DNA of 64,000 nt from Actinomyces procaprae (lineage in GTDB: Bacteria > Actinomycetota > Actinomycetes > Actinomycetales > Actinomycetaceae): assembly GCF_004798665.1 (NCBI RefSeq), contig NZ_CP039292.1, positions 1,550,001 to 1,614,000 of the forward strand, in the 5' to 3' direction. Of this stretch, positions 43,940-53,373 are shown in pieces (within the stretch, counting starts at the first letter, position 1; each line of letters begins with the position of its first letter). Below the pieces are notes generated by a model. It saw nothing but the letters and a program-made list of their open reading frames with translations, searched no databases and was not told the DNA's origin. The translations under genes and the position numbers were made by a program.

Positions 43940-43994
43940 AGCGTATGCGCTGCGACCGGGGTGCAGCCGGTCAGACACCCCAGTGGCCTAGGCT
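43940..43994. promoter_or_regulatory. Divergent leaderless promoters of pafB and the DUF3866 gene
   Basis: Minus strand: TACGCT (43940-43945), six bases, GTG 43933. Plus strand: TAGGCT (43989-43994), seven bases, ATG 44002. The two -10 boxes are 43 bp apart, so the -35 regions nearly share DNA. Confidence 0.5.
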
Positions 43995-44001
43995 GGAGTC
44001 C

Positions 44002-45195
44002 ATGATGTGGCGTGACGGGAACGTGCTTGAAGTACTGCGGACCTGGGGGCGACCCGGTCGGCGCTGCGCAGAGGTCAGGGCACGTATTGTCTCGGCCCCA
44101 CCGGGAGCAACGGTGATCGGCGACGGCGAACCGTGCCGGGCCATCGCCTACGAGTCGGTGACCGGCCTGCCGGAGCCCGGGGAGTGGGTGAGGCTGGAGG
44201 TGTCCGCGCTCGCCCGGGGACTGGGCACCGGCGGCCATGCGATGGTCACCGCGCGCCCAAGCCTGCTGCCGGAGGATCCCGTGTCGGGAGGGCACCTGGT
44301 CAAGGTCCGCTACATGCCCGATCAGGTCATGGTGACCGGGGTGGACGAGCAGGACACGGCGGACCATGCGCTGCTCGGCGCCCCGATCAACACCCTGACG
44401 CTCGGCGGCACGCCGGTGGTTGTCGCCGACCTGCACTCCGCCCTGCCCGCGGTGCTGGCGGGCCTGCGTGCCCAGGAGCCCGCGGCGGCGCCCGGGGTGC
44501 ACGAGCCGCGGCGGCTGCGGGTGGCCTACGTGATGACCGATGGCGGCGCCCTGCCGCTGCCGTACTCGCGAACCGTTGCCGCGTTGCAGGAGTCCGGGGC
44601 GCTGGTGGGCACCGTGAGCGTCGGGCAGGCCTGGGGCGGAGACCTTGAGGCCGTGAGTATCCACAACGGGTTGCTCGCCGCCCGCCTGGTGCTGGGCGCA
44701 GAGGTGATCGTCGTCACCCAGGGGCCCGGCAATCTCGGTACCGACACGCCCTGGGGCTTCTCCGGGGTCGCCTGCGGGGACGCCGTCAATGCCGTCTCAG
44801 TGCTGGGCGGGCACCCGGTCGCCTGCCTGAGGGTTTCCGAGGCGGATGGTCGTCCCCGGCACCGGGGTGTCTCGCATCACTCAATGACCGCCTACGGGCG
44901 AGTCGCCCTGGCCGCCGCCGACGTCGTCGTCCCTGAGCTGGAGGGGCCCCTAGGGAGGCAGGTCGCAGAGCAGGCCGCGGCCCTGTGCGGTACTCGCCCG
45001 CAGGCTGCGGCGCACCGCCTGGTGGAGGAGCCGATCGCGGGGCTGTACGAAGCACTTGAGCGCATGCAGCGGGACACCGGGGTGCGGCTGAGCACCATGG
45101 GCCGCACGCTGGAGCAGGACGCCGCGGCCTTCCTGGCCGCGGCGGCGGCGGGCCGCCACGCCGCCCGCCTGGCCGCCGCCCGCACGCCCGCCTGA
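44002..45195 (+). CDS. DUF3866 family protein
   Basis: A 397-residue protein of an actinobacterial family with no established function, which I place as DUF3866 from its overall pattern and neighbourhood. It starts [16 protein letters not shown], has a [18 protein letters not shown] segment and several glycine-rich turns such as [18 protein letters not shown] that suggest nucleotide or phosphate binding, and ends in an alanine-rich helix. No signal peptide. Divergent from pafB, followed by hisE 50 bp on. The family name is held with moderate confidence. Confidence 0.65.
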   Translation: MMWRDGNVLEVLRTWGRPGRRCAEVRARIVSAPPGATVIGDGEPCRAIAYESVTGLPEPGEWVRLEVSALARGLGTGGHAMVTARPSLLPEDPVSGGHLVKVRYMPDQVMVTGVDEQDTADHALLGAPINTLTLGGTPVVVADLHSALPAVLAGLRAQEPAAAPGVHEPRRLRVAYVMTDGGALPLPYSRTVAALQESGALVGTVSVGQAWGGDLEAVSIHNGLLAARLVLGAEVIVVTQGPGNLGTDTPWGFSGVACGDAVNAVSVLGGHPVACLRVSEADGRPRHRGVSHHSMTAYGRVALAAADVVVPELEGPLGRQVAEQAAALCGTRPQAAAHRLVEEPIAGLYEALERMQRDTGVRLSTMGRTLEQDAAAFLAAAAAGRHAARLAAARTPA

Positions 45196-45233
45196 GCCCT
45201 GAGCGCGGTGCGTGCGCCCGGCCGCGGCTGCAC

Positions 45234-45239
45234 TACGCT
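45234..45239 (+). promoter_or_regulatory. Leaderless -10 box of hisE
   Basis: TACGCT followed by six bases and the ATG at 45246, with no Shine-Dalgarno. Confidence 0.5.
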
Positions 45240-45245
45240 GAGCCC

Positions 45246-45509
45246 ATGAAGACTTTCGAGGACCTTTTCGCAGAGCTCAAGGAGAAGGCCGCTACCCGCC
45301 CCGCCGGGTCCGGCACGGTTGAGGAGCTCGACCGCGGTGTGCACTTCATCGGCAAGAAGCTGGTGGAGGAGGCTGCCGAGTCCTGGATGGCCTGCGAGCA
45401 CGAGTCCGACGAGGCCGCCTGTGAGGAGCTCAGCCAGCTGCTGTACCACACCCAGGTGATGATGCTCGCCAAGGGGTACACGCTCGAGGACATCTACCGT
45501 TACCTGTGA
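45246..45509 (+). CDS. hisE: Phosphoribosyl-ATP pyrophosphatase
   Basis: An 87-residue all-alpha MazG-like enzyme that catalyses the second step of histidine synthesis, hydrolysing phosphoribosyl-ATP. The acidic metal-binding motif is [13 protein letters not shown] (about 36-48) with further acids in [15 protein letters not shown]. Full length for the single-domain form. It pairs with hisG 55 bp downstream, the usual actinobacterial hisE-hisG arrangement. Confidence 0.93.
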   Translation: MKTFEDLFAELKEKAATRPAGSGTVEELDRGVHFIGKKLVEEAAESWMACEHESDEAACEELSQLLYHTQVMMLAKGYTLEDIYRYL

Positions 45510-45564
45510 CGGGCCCCGGCCCCACATAGACCCCCATTTCACCACTTATACAGTCAGGACCACA

Positions 45565-46410
45565 TTGCTGCGCATCGCCGTGCCCAACAAGGGCTCCCTG
45601 TCCGAGCCCGCCACCACCATGCTCGCCGAGGCGGGCTACCGCACCCGCCGTTCCGGGCGGGAACTCGTCCTGGTCGACGACGCCAACCAGGTTGAGCTGT
45701 TCTTCCTGCGTCCGCGCGACATCGCCGTCTACGTCGGCCAGGGCACCGTGCACGCCGGCGTCACCGGCCGCGACCTGCTGCTGGACTCGGGCGTGGAGGC
45801 GATCGAGCACCTGCCGCTCGGCTTCGCCCGCTCCACCTTCCGCTTCGCTGCGCCCGCCGGCACCATGAGTACGCTCGCCGACATCGAGGGCAAGCGGGTG
45901 GCCACCTCCTACGACGTGCTCGTGCGCAACTTCCTGGCCGAACAGGGAATCAATGCTCAGACCGTGCACCTGGACGGCGCCGTGGAGTCCTCCGTGCAGC
46001 TGGGGGTGGCGGACCTGATCGCCGACGTCGTCGAGACCGGGTCCACGCTGCGTGCCGCCGGCCTGGAGACCTTCGGCGAACCGATCCTGGCCAGTGAGGC
46101 GGTGCTGATCACCACCGAGCAGTACCGCGACGAGCCCGGCCTGGCCACGCTCGTGCGCCGTCTGGAGGGGGTGCTGCGGGCCCGCTCCTACGTGCTCGTG
46201 GACTACGACATCCCCATGAACCGGCTGCACCTGGCCAGCGAGATCACCCCCGGCATCGAGTCCCCCACCGTCTCCCCGCTGCAGAACCCCGACTGGGTGG
46301 CGGTGCGGGCGATGGTCCCCCGCAAGGACGCCAACCGCGTCATGGACGAGCTCTACGCCATCGGCGCGCGCGCCATCCTGGTGTCCTCCCTGGTGGCCTG
46401 CCGGCTATAG
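45565..46410 (+). CDS. hisG: ATP phosphoribosyltransferase, long form
   Basis: A 281-residue HisG catalysing the first, committed step of histidine synthesis from ATP and [16 protein letters not shown] begins the protein; [21 protein letters not shown] is the PRPP-binding loop; the C-terminal 75 residues form the regulatory domain that binds histidine in long-form enzymes. TTG start at 45565. It converges with ribY six bases after its stop, with a small CCGTGT-TC-ACACGG hairpin in the junction. Confidence 0.95.
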   Translation: MLRIAVPNKGSLSEPATTMLAEAGYRTRRSGRELVLVDDANQVELFFLRPRDIAVYVGQGTVHAGVTGRDLLLDSGVEAIEHLPLGFARSTFRFAAPAGTMSTLADIEGKRVATSYDVLVRNFLAEQGINAQTVHLDGAVESSVQLGVADLIADVVETGSTLRAAGLETFGEPILASEAVLITTEQYRDEPGLATLVRRLEGVLRARSYVLVDYDIPMNRLHLASEITPGIESPTVSPLQNPDWVAVRAMVPRKDANRVMDELYAIGARAILVSSLVACRL

Positions 46411-46416
46411 CCGTGT

Positions 46417-47448
46417 TCACACGGTGAGCAGCGGCTCGCAGACGTCGTCGGAGGTCACGGTGGTCTGTCCGAGCAGGCCGCGGCCGGCCAGGAAGTCGAT
46501 GGTCTGACCGACCTGCTCCGGCACCAGCGCGCCCACCACGGTGTCCTTACTGGGCCGCACCAGCTCACCCGTGGCCACGGCCACCTCGCGGGCGTTCTCG
46601 GCCTGTGCGGAGTCGACCAGGTCGGGCACGTACTCCTTGGTGGCCTCCACGGCCGCATCGGGGTCATCCACGAACCTGGTCATTCCAACGGCGGAGGCCG
46701 TCACCGCCGCCTCCAGCTCGGCGCGGCGGTCGGTCAGCACCTGCGGGGTGGTGATCAGGGAGGCGCCCAGCAGGGGCACTTCCTCACCGATTTCGATGAT
46801 GCGCACCGGTGTGCCGTTGCGCGCAATCTGGACGGCGTCATTGTTGGAGAAGCCGGCGATCGCGTCCACCTTGCCGCTGGACAGGGCCGCCTGCTGGGTG
46901 TAGCCGATCTCCTGCACGTCGACGTCGTCCTCGGTCAGCCCGGCCGAGGACAGTGCCACCAGCACCGAGTACCAGGTCTCCCCCGTCTTGCCGGGGGTGC
47001 CGATCGTCTTGCCGGCCAGGTCCACGAGCTGGGTGATCTCGGAGTCCTCGGGGACGATGATGCAGCCCGGGTAGCGCTGGTAGTAGCCGCCGATGATCAC
47101 CAGCTCATTGCCGTTGGACGCGGCCACGATGGCCTCGTCGCCGCCGGCCACCACCACGTGCTCGGTTCCGGCCAGTAGGGCGTCGAACTGCCCCTCCTGC
47201 TCCCCGTGGTGGCGCAGGGAGACACCCGGGGCATACTCGTCGTCGGCCAGAGCCAGGTAGAAGGGGGCGAACTGTACGTTCGGGGTGTAGGTCATGCCGA
47301 TCACCAGTCCGGATGCGTCGGCGGAGGCTAACGCGGTGGCGGTCCGGGAGCCGGTGCCCGAGGCGCAGGCGGCCAGCAGCCCGGCGGTGCCCGCTCCCAT
47401 GGCGGTCAGTAGCGTGCGGCGGGTCAAGCGGGGGGTCAGGGCGGTCAT
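46417..47448 (-). CDS. ribY: ABC substrate-binding lipoprotein, THI5/NMT1-like (RibY type)
   Basis: A 343-residue extracellular lipoprotein. The leader has TRRTLL (twin-arginine-like) and a lipobox with LLAAC, so it is lipidated at that cysteine. The mature part is an NMT1/THI5-like periplasmic-binding fold (GMTYTPNVQFAPFYLA, GKTIGTPGKTGETWYS, ALSSGKVDAIAGFSN). THI5-like proteins usually bind thiamine precursors, but here the operon is under an FMN riboswitch, which matches the RibXY flavin importer. GAAAGGA precedes the ATG at 47448. The operon holds no ATPase, as described for RibXY loci. Confidence 0.8.
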   Translation of the reverse strand: MTALTPRLTRRTLLTAMGAGTAGLLAACASGTGSRTATALASADASGLVIGMTYTPNVQFAPFYLALADDEYAPGVSLRHHGEQEGQFDALLAGTEHVVVAGGDEAIVAASNGNELVIIGGYYQRYPGCIIVPEDSEITQLVDLAGKTIGTPGKTGETWYSVLVALSSAGLTEDDVDVQEIGYTQQAALSSGKVDAIAGFSNNDAVQIARNGTPVRIIEIGEEVPLLGASLITTPQVLTDRRAELEAAVTASAVGMTRFVDDPDAAVEATKEYVPDLVDSAQAENAREVAVATGELVRPSKDTVVGALVPEQVGQTIDFLAGRGLLGQTTVTSDDVCEPLLTV

Positions 47449-47543
47449 GGGGATTCCTTTCGGTGCCGTGTGGCGGTTCGGGTAGGCGGGCGGAGACAAG
47501 ATTCGGTGCGGGTGGCGCTGGCACGGGGTGGGGCGGGAGCCTC

Positions 47544-48407
47544 TCAGGTGGCCCGGCGCCCCCGCATGGAGGCGACCACGCGGCTGCGGCGCTCCAGCTC
47601 GTGCAGCACCCAGTGGATGGTGGTGGCGATGACGCACAGCACCACGATGGTGGAGAACAGGCCGGTGGTGTCGACGGTTTGCCGCTGGGAGGCGAGCACC
47701 ATGCCCAGGCCCTCCCCGCCCATGGTCATCTCGCCGATCACGGCTCCGGTGACGGACAGGGTGAATCCCGTGCGCAAGCCGGACAGGATCGCGGGCAGGG
47801 TCATCGGCAGCTCCATGTAGAGCAGCATGGACAGCCCGTGGGCGCCGTCGAGCCGGGCGGCATCGATGACATCGGTATCCAGGCCCCGCAGGCCCAGCAG
47901 GACGGTGACCGTGATCGGGAAGAAGACCATGAGCACGCACAGCACCACCGTCGGCACCGTCCCATAGCCGATCCACACCACCAGCAGTGGTGCAATGGCG
48001 ATGGCCGGGACCGCTTGGGATGCGGCCACGTACGGCAGGACGGCCCGGGAGAAGCGGCGGGAGTGGTACAGGGTCCAGGCCAGGGGCAGGGACAGGACGG
48101 CTGCGGCCAGGCAGCCCAGCAGCGCCTCGCGCAGCGTCACCCAGGTGTATCCGGCGAGGCCGCCCTGGGTGAAGGCGAGCACCAGCCGACGGGCGACGTC
48201 GACGGGGCTGGGCAGGAAGACGGGCGGGATCAGGCCGGAGCGGGTGATCGCCCACCAGGCCGCCAGCAGCACGACCCCGAGTGCCGCCGCCGGGTTCAGC
48301 GACGGTCGCAGCAGGCGGGGTGATCCGGTACGCGGGCCCAGCGGCGCGCGGGCGGTCTCACGGTCGGCCACGCCGAGGGCGGTGCTGGCGACGGTGGCGC
48401 TGGTCAT
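47544..48407 (-). CDS. ribX: ABC transporter permease (RibX type)
   Basis: A 287-residue membrane protein of the SsuC/TauC/ThiX class with six helices and the EAA loop DAARLDGAHGLSMLLYMELPMTLPAILSGLRTG region that contacts an ATPase (about 180-205). The start is ATG 48407 with GAGGAC upstream; the frame remains open upstream but that DNA is riboswitch leader. First gene after the FMN riboswitch, followed by the binding protein 95 bp on. Riboflavin or a flavin precursor is therefore the predicted substrate. Confidence 0.8.
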   Translation of the reverse strand: MTSATVASTALGVADRETARAPLGPRTGSPRLLRPSLNPAAALGVVLLAAWWAITRSGLIPPVFLPSPVDVARRLVLAFTQGGLAGYTWVTLREALLGCLAAAVLSLPLAWTLYHSRRFSRAVLPYVAASQAVPAIAIAPLLVVWIGYGTVPTVVLCVLMVFFPITVTVLLGLRGLDTDVIDAARLDGAHGLSMLLYMELPMTLPAILSGLRTGFTLSVTGAVIGEMTMGGEGLGMVLASQRQTVDTTGLFSTIVVLCVIATTIHWVLHELERRSRVVASMRGRRAT

Positions 48408-48428
48408 GCGCGGTGTCCTCTCCGGCTC

Positions 48429-48460
48429 CCCCGGAGCACCCGCCCCGGGGCACTCCGGGG
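48429..48460 (-). promoter_or_regulatory. Expression-platform hairpin before ribX
   Basis: CCCCGGAG (48429-48436) pairs with CTCCGGGG (48453-48460), enclosing an inner CCCC/GGGG. It ends a few bases before the ribX Shine-Dalgarno (48415-48422), a good position for riboswitch-controlled initiation or termination. Confidence 0.5.
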
Positions 48461-48567
48461 TGACGGGCGGCATACGCGTAGCGCCGCACAGCGCGGGGCC
48501 GCTGCCTACGGCCGGGATGCGCCCGCATGGGAGCGCACCACGATCCGCTGACGCCGGACGCGCGCCA

Positions 48568-48706
48568 CGTGTCTCCTCCCATCCGGACTTTCACCGTCGG
48601 TGCCGGAATTCCACCGGCTCAGCCGACCGCACCCACCCTGCGGGCGGACGCAACCGGGTCGCGGACTGTTACCGCCGGTTCGGACTTTCACCGACCCCGG
48701 AGCACG
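48568..48706 (-). promoter_or_regulatory. FMN riboswitch (RFN element)
   Basis: Read on the minus strand the element shows the conserved RFN blocks in order: GTCGGTGAAAGTCCG, AACCGGCGGTAACAGTCCGCGACCC, a variable arm, GAGCCGGTGGAATTCCGGCACC, then GACGGTGAAAGTCCGGATGGG and AGGAGAC closing helix P1 with CTCC at the 5' end. It lies 161 bp before ribX on the same strand. FMN binding normally shuts off downstream flavin synthesis or uptake genes, so the ribX-ribY pair is predicted to be repressed when FMN is plentiful. Confidence 0.93.
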
Positions 48707-48841
48707 CTTGATGCACTGCCGACACTAGCGGGTGGTGGCAGCAGTGGCAACCCTGTTCGCCTGAAACGGTTGGGAGTGTGGTCCGTCTCAGTGGCGGCGT
48801 ATGCCGAAGGATTTCGGGGTTGTGGGCGTGCGCGCCGCCGC

Positions 48842-49969
48842 TCACCAGCCCATCGGGGCCAGGCGCCATGGGAATGCTGCCGCGCCGTCGCCGGGATCGT
48901 CGGCGTCGAAAAGGCCGGGCAGCCGCCGCCCGCAGTGCCGGCAGCAGCCCACCGCATCCAGCTCGTAGGTCTCCACGGTATAGCCGAGGCGGACGATAAC
49001 CGGGGCGCCGCAGCCGGGGCAGAACGTGGTCGCACCCTCCGCGTCGCGCACATTGCCCAGGTACACGAAGTGCAGCCCCGCCTCCAGCGCTGCGCGGCGG
49101 GCCCGCCGCAGCGTCACCACCGGCGTCCGCGGCCGGTCCAGCATGCGGTGGGCCGGGTGGAAGGCCGTCAGGTGCAGCGGCGTGTCCGCGCCCAGCGCGC
49201 CGACCACCCAGGCGGCGAGCCGACCGACCTCCGCGGGCGAGTCGTTCAGACCCGGGATGAGCAGCGTGGTCAGCTCCAGCCAGGTCGAGGTGTGCTCGCG
49301 CACGCGCACCAGCGTGTCCTGCACGTCGCGCAGCCTGGCCCCGGTGATCCTCCGGTAGAAGTCCTCGGTGAAGCCCTTGAGGTCAATGTTGGCGGCGTCC
49401 ACGGCGCCGAACAGCTCCAGCCCCGGTTCGGCACAGATCCATCCGGCACTGACCGCGTAGGCCTCCAGCCCGCGCTCGTGGCAGGCGTGGGCGGTGTCGA
49501 TGGCGTACTCGGCGAAGACCACCGGGTCGTTGTAGGTGAAGGCGACGGCGCGGGCGCCCAACCGGGCGGCCTGAGCGACGATGCTGCCCGGCGGGGCGTC
49601 CACGCTGAGCCCCTCGGTGGAGCGGGCGGTGGAGATCTCCCAGTTCTGGCAGAACTTGCATGACAGGTTGCAGCCGGCGGTGCCGAATGACAGTACCGAA
49701 CTGCCGGGGTGGACATGGTTCAGCGGCTTCTTCTCCACCGGGTCCAGGCACACACCCGTGGACCGGCCGTAGGCGGTCAGCACGATCCGCTCCCCGCTGC
49801 GCCGACGCACGAAGCAGAAGCCCCGCTGCCCCTCCCGCAGGCGGCAGTGCCGCGGGCACAGGTCGCATTCCAGCCGGCCGTCCGGCAGCGGGTGCCACCA
49901 GTGGGCCGTGTAGCCGGCGTCCCCGCCCGCCGCGCCGGGCCCGAAGACGGGCGGGGCGGAGGCGGTCAC
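48842..49969 (-). CDS. amrS: AmmeMemoRadiSam system radical SAM enzyme
   Basis: A 375-residue radical SAM protein. The [4Fe-4S] motif C100-NLS-C104-KF-C107 is intact. An N-terminal cysteine cluster (C35, C38, C42, C52) and two C-terminal CxxC pairs (CPGCG and CRHCG) suggest additional metal sites. AmrS proteins resemble pyruvate formate-lyase activators and occur with AmrA and AmrB; the chemistry is not established to my knowledge. GTG 49969 overlaps the upstream stop (GTGA), coupling it to the AmrB-AmrA fusion. Confidence 0.9.
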   Translation of the reverse strand: MTASAPPVFGPGAAGGDAGYTAHWWHPLPDGRLECDLCPRHCRLREGQRGFCFVRRRSGERIVLTAYGRSTGVCLDPVEKKPLNHVHPGSSVLSFGTAGCNLSCKFCQNWEISTARSTEGLSVDAPPGSIVAQAARLGARAVAFTYNDPVVFAEYAIDTAHACHERGLEAYAVSAGWICAEPGLELFGAVDAANIDLKGFTEDFYRRITGARLRDVQDTLVRVREHTSTWLELTTLLIPGLNDSPAEVGRLAAWVVGALGADTPLHLTAFHPAHRMLDRPRTPVVTLRRARRAALEAGLHFVYLGNVRDAEGATTFCPGCGAPVIVRLGYTVETYELDAVGCCRHCGRRLPGLFDADDPGDGAAAFPWRLAPMGW

Positions 49970-51384
49970 GACTCCTCCCAGGCGCGAACCCGGTAGGTCT
50001 CCACCACCAGGTCCGCATCCCAGAAGGCGGCGGGCCAACCCGCCTTGAGCTTGAGATGGCGCAGGAAGTCGGCCGGGTCGGGCAGCTCATCCCACACCTG
50101 CGGCAGGAAGGTGGCGCGCCGCGCGCCCAGTCGCAGCACCACGCCGTCTACCCCCGGGCGCAGGCGACGGCGCACCTCCTGCTCGTCACGCGCGTCCATC
50201 CGCTGGGGAGTCGTCAGCACTGACACCTCCAGGCTCAGACCGGGCAGCTCCTGCGCCGTCACCGCCGGAAAGCGCGGGTCGCGCACGGCCGCGGCGACGG
50301 CGTTGGCGACGACGTCGTCGCCAAGCGGCCGGTGCGCCTCCACCGAGCCGATGCAGCCGCGCAGGGAGCCATCCGCGCCGCGCAGGGTGACGAAGGCGGC
50401 GCCGGGGCGATCCAGCCAGGCGGGCCGCTCCCCCGTCGGCAACCCGGCGGGCGCGCCGGCCTCGGCGCCCACCGCGCGGGCGATCGCCCGGCGGGCCAGC
50501 GGCAGCAGCGTGTCTCCGGCGTCGACGGGAGGCTCGGTCGGCTGTGGAACCGCCGCGGCGGCGGCAGGCTCGGCCTCAGCGGTGGCCGCCTCATGGAGGG
50601 CGACGGCGCAGTAGCCGACCACCCGATCCGGGTCGCCGGCGGTGTCCGCCGACGTGCACCGGCCCAACAGCTCCGCGCGCATGCCGTGCTCCCGCGCCGC
50701 CAACAGCATCCCGTCCAGTGGGGTGGCCCCGCAGGCGCGATCGTGGGGGATGGTGGCGTCCAGGGCGAGGATGCGCGCGACGGTCTCCTCGTCGACCGTA
50801 ACGGCCAAGTCCTGCGGCAGGTAGTGGGACAGGTCGGAGGAGATGATGATGACGGTCTCCGGCCCGCCCCACAGCGCGTTGATCACGTCGGCGACCGCAC
50901 GTGCACAGGCCTGTCCGACCGCCAGCGGCACCACCGTAACGTCGGCTCCCAGGACGGTCTGGATGAAGGGCAGCTGCACCTCCAGGGAGTGCTCCCAGGC
51001 GTGCGCCTCCGGTGCGGTGCTCACGCCGGGCAGGGCGGCCGCCTGCGCGCACCCGGCGGCATCGACCTTCAGCACGCCTAGAGGCGTGGCCAACTGGTCG
51101 GCGCCGGGCAGCGCCAGTCCCCGCACCGGCACCCGGTGCGTGGGTCCCAGCAGGATCACGCGGCTGATCCGCCCGCGGCCCCGGGACAGCCGCGCATAGG
51201 CGCGGGCCGCCATCGCTCCGGAGTAGATGTAGCCAGCGTGCGGGACCACGACTGCCTTGGGCACGGGGGCATTGCTCCGGTTGGCGCCGGCCCGGGCGAG
51301 CAGGTCTTCCAGCATGCGCCTGAGGGCCTTGGCCTCCCCCGGGTAGAAGCTTCCGGCGACGGCTGGGCGGCGGACGGTGTTCAT
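49966..51384 (-). CDS. amrB: AmmeMemoRadiSam AmrB-AmrA fusion protein
   Basis: A 472-residue two-domain protein. Residues 1-260 are a Memo-like dioxygenase fold with the metal ligands H49 (VPHAGYIYSG), H83 (GPTHRV) and C218 (ACGATPLDGM). A Pro/Ala-rich linker leads to an AMMECR1 domain (about 290-465) with the family motif LRGCIGS. All three AMMECR1, Memo and radical SAM parts are thus present in two coupled genes. The function of the system is unknown; fusion implies a permanent complex. GGGAGAG precedes the ATG. Confidence 0.9.
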   Translation of the reverse strand: MNTVRRPAVAGSFYPGEAKALRRMLEDLLARAGANRSNAPVPKAVVVPHAGYIYSGAMAARAYARLSRGRGRISRVILLGPTHRVPVRGLALPGADQLATPLGVLKVDAAGCAQAAALPGVSTAPEAHAWEHSLEVQLPFIQTVLGADVTVVPLAVGQACARAVADVINALWGGPETVIIISSDLSHYLPQDLAVTVDEETVARILALDATIPHDRACGATPLDGMLLAAREHGMRAELLGRCTSADTAGDPDRVVGYCAVALHEAATAEAEPAAAAAVPQPTEPPVDAGDTLLPLARRAIARAVGAEAGAPAGLPTGERPAWLDRPGAAFVTLRGADGSLRGCIGSVEAHRPLGDDVVANAVAAAVRDPRFPAVTAQELPGLSLEVSVLTTPQRMDARDEQEVRRRLRPGVDGVVLRLGARRATFLPQVWDELPDPADFLRHLKLKAGWPAAFWDADLVVETYRVRAWEES

Positions 51385-51464
51385 GGTGCTCTCTCCCTTG
51401 AGTGCCTCAAGGATACGCCCAGACCTCCCCCGCGAGCCGGCCCCCGGATTCGTCGTCGACGCCG

Positions 51465-52946
51465 TCAGCGGGATGCGGCCACGGCGGCCTCGAACTCGGC
51501 GCCGACCGCCTCATCGGGGCGCCCCGCACGCGAAACGGACCACGCGGCCAGAAGGTTGGCGGCGAATCCGGGGGCGAGTTCGTACAGGTTGAAGATGCCG
51601 CCGGGCCCGCCCGAGGCATTGGCCCAGAGCATCACGACGACCGCGCCGGCGATGATTCCGGCGAAGGCGCCCGTAGCGGTCAGCCGCCGCCAGTACAGGC
51701 ACAGCAGGATCGTGGGGCCGAAGGAGGCGCCGAAGCCCGCCCAGGCGAAGGCGACCAGCGCCAGGATCGTGTCATTGGGTGTCCACGCCATGGCGGCGGC
51801 GACCACGGCGACGACGAGCACGGCGAAGCGGGAGTACATGACCAGCCGCCGCTGTGAGACCTCGCGACGGAAGACGTGCCGGTAGATGTCCTCGATCAGC
51901 GCCGAGGAGGTCACCAGCAGCTGGCTGGAAATGGTGGACATGATGGCGGCGAGGATGGCGGCCAGCATGAATCCGGCCACGAAGGGGTGGAAGAGCAGCT
52001 GCCCGAGGGCGATGAAGACGGTCTCCGGATTGGCCAGCTCGGTATAGTCACGCTGGAAGACGGCGACTCCGACGATCGCGGTGGCGGCGGCCCCGGCTAC
52101 GGCGAACAGCATCCAGCCGATGCCGATGCGGCGCCCTGAGACCGCCTCCTGGGGACTGCGCAGCGCCATGAACCGCACAATGATGTGCGGCTGCCCGAAG
52201 TACCCCAGGCCCCACGCCAGGGAGGAGAGGATGCCGATCACGGAGGTGGTCGGGCCCAGCACCGCCCAGTAGTGCGGGTCCACCTCACTGACGGCACGCA
52301 GAGCCTGCAGCGGCCCGCCCAGGCGCACCACGCCCACTACGGGCACGGCGACCAGCGCGGCCACCATCATGATGCCCTGGACCAGGTCCGTGTAGGAAAC
52401 CGCCAGGAAACCGCCGACGAGCGTGTACATGACGGTGATGCCGGCCACCAGCGTCAGCCCCAGGCGATAGTCCATCCCGAAGGAGGACTCGAAGAAGGTG
52501 CCGCCTGAGACCATGCCGGCGGACACGTAGAACGTGAAGAAGACGACGATCACGCCGCCGCTGGCCCAGCGCAGCAGGTGGCGGTCGTCATGGAGCCGGT
52601 TGTCCAGGAAGCTGGGGATGGTGATGGAATCCTGGGCGACCTCCGTGTAGGAGCGCAGCCGGGGCGCCACGTAGCGCCAGTTGAGCCAGGCGCCCACGGT
52701 CAGTCCGACGGCGATCCACGCCTCCACCAACCCGCTGGCGTACAGGGCCCCGGGCAGGCCCATGAGCAACCAGCCGGACATGTCTGAGGCGCCGGCAGAA
52801 AGCGCGCTGACCGCGGGTCCGAGCCCGCGGTCAGCCAGCATGTAGTCGTCCAAGGAGTCGTTGTGACCGTACGCCCACCAGCCGATCGCCACCATTCCGA
52901 TGAAGTAGATGATCATGGAGATGGCTTGGAAGGTCGTCTCGGTCAT
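51465..52946 (-). CDS. putP: Sodium/proline symporter, SSS family
   Basis: A 493-residue sodium:solute symporter with about 13 helices. PutP features: GWWAYGHNDSLDDYMLADRGLG at the N-terminus, SAGASDMSGWLLMGLPG in helix 2 (Na+/proline site) and GYFGQPHIIVRFMAL. ATG 52946 with GGAG upstream. It lies eight bases after dhaM, so it is probably the last gene of the dha transcript, although the functions are unrelated. Confidence 0.9.
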   Translation of the reverse strand: MTETTFQAISMIIYFIGMVAIGWWAYGHNDSLDDYMLADRGLGPAVSALSAGASDMSGWLLMGLPGALYASGLVEAWIAVGLTVGAWLNWRYVAPRLRSYTEVAQDSITIPSFLDNRLHDDRHLLRWASGGVIVVFFTFYVSAGMVSGGTFFESSFGMDYRLGLTLVAGITVMYTLVGGFLAVSYTDLVQGIMMVAALVAVPVVGVVRLGGPLQALRAVSEVDPHYWAVLGPTTSVIGILSSLAWGLGYFGQPHIIVRFMALRSPQEAVSGRRIGIGWMLFAVAGAAATAIVGVAVFQRDYTELANPETVFIALGQLLFHPFVAGFMLAAILAAIMSTISSQLLVTSSALIEDIYRHVFRREVSQRRLVMYSRFAVLVVAVVAAAMAWTPNDTILALVAFAWAGFGASFGPTILLCLYWRRLTATGAFAGIIAGAVVVMLWANASGGPGGIFNLYELAPGFAANLLAAWSVSRAGRPDEAVGAEFEAAVAASR

Positions 52947-52953
52947 GGTTCTC

Positions 52954-53373
52954 CTATGGGGACGGTGGGCCTGCAACCTGCCGCAGTTTAAGGGACACGG
53001 CGGCGTCGGCGTCGGCGTGTACCGTCTCCAGGTCCTTGCCGGTGCCCGCTGCCGCGTATGCGGCGACGAGACCCTCCACGAGAGCGCCACCGGACAGGCG
53101 TACGCGTGCGACCAGCTCCGGGTCGAGGAGCTCCAGAGCCATCTGGGCGGACAGCACGCCGCTGCCCAGGTCTGCCAGGACCAGCACGCCGTCGCCGTCG
53201 TCGGCACGTTCAACGGCGGCCATGATCTCGGTGGCGTCGGTTCCCAGGGTGCCGTCGGGCATTCCAGCGGCCACCTCCGTGTGCACCTCCAGACCGGGGA
53301 TCAGCCCCTTGGCCAGGTCCACGACTGCCTCTGCGAGGGCGCGCGAGTGAGAGACGACGACGATGCCGGTCAT
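52954..53373 (-). CDS. dhaM: Dihydroxyacetone kinase phosphotransfer subunit DhaM
   Basis: A 139-residue EIIA-mannose-like domain with phospho-accepting H9 (VVVSHSRALA) and the DGDGVLVLADLGSG turn. It takes phosphate from HPr and passes it to ADP bound in DhaL. Only the EIIA domain is present, without the HPr and EI-like domains fused in E. coli, as in other Gram-positives. Start overlaps the dhaL stop (4 bp). Confidence 0.92.
   Translation of the reverse strand: MTGIVVVSHSRALAEAVVDLAKGLIPGLEVHTEVAAGMPDGTLGTDATEIMAAVERADDGDGVLVLADLGSGVLSAQMALELLDPELVARVRLSGGALVEGLVAAYAAAGTGKDLETVHADADAAVSLKLRQVAGPPSP

Noticed and set aside
47449..48255. Long frame joining the binding protein to sequence over ribX
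   Set aside because: It is an out-of-frame shadow of ribX; the lipoprotein signal peptide begins at 47448.
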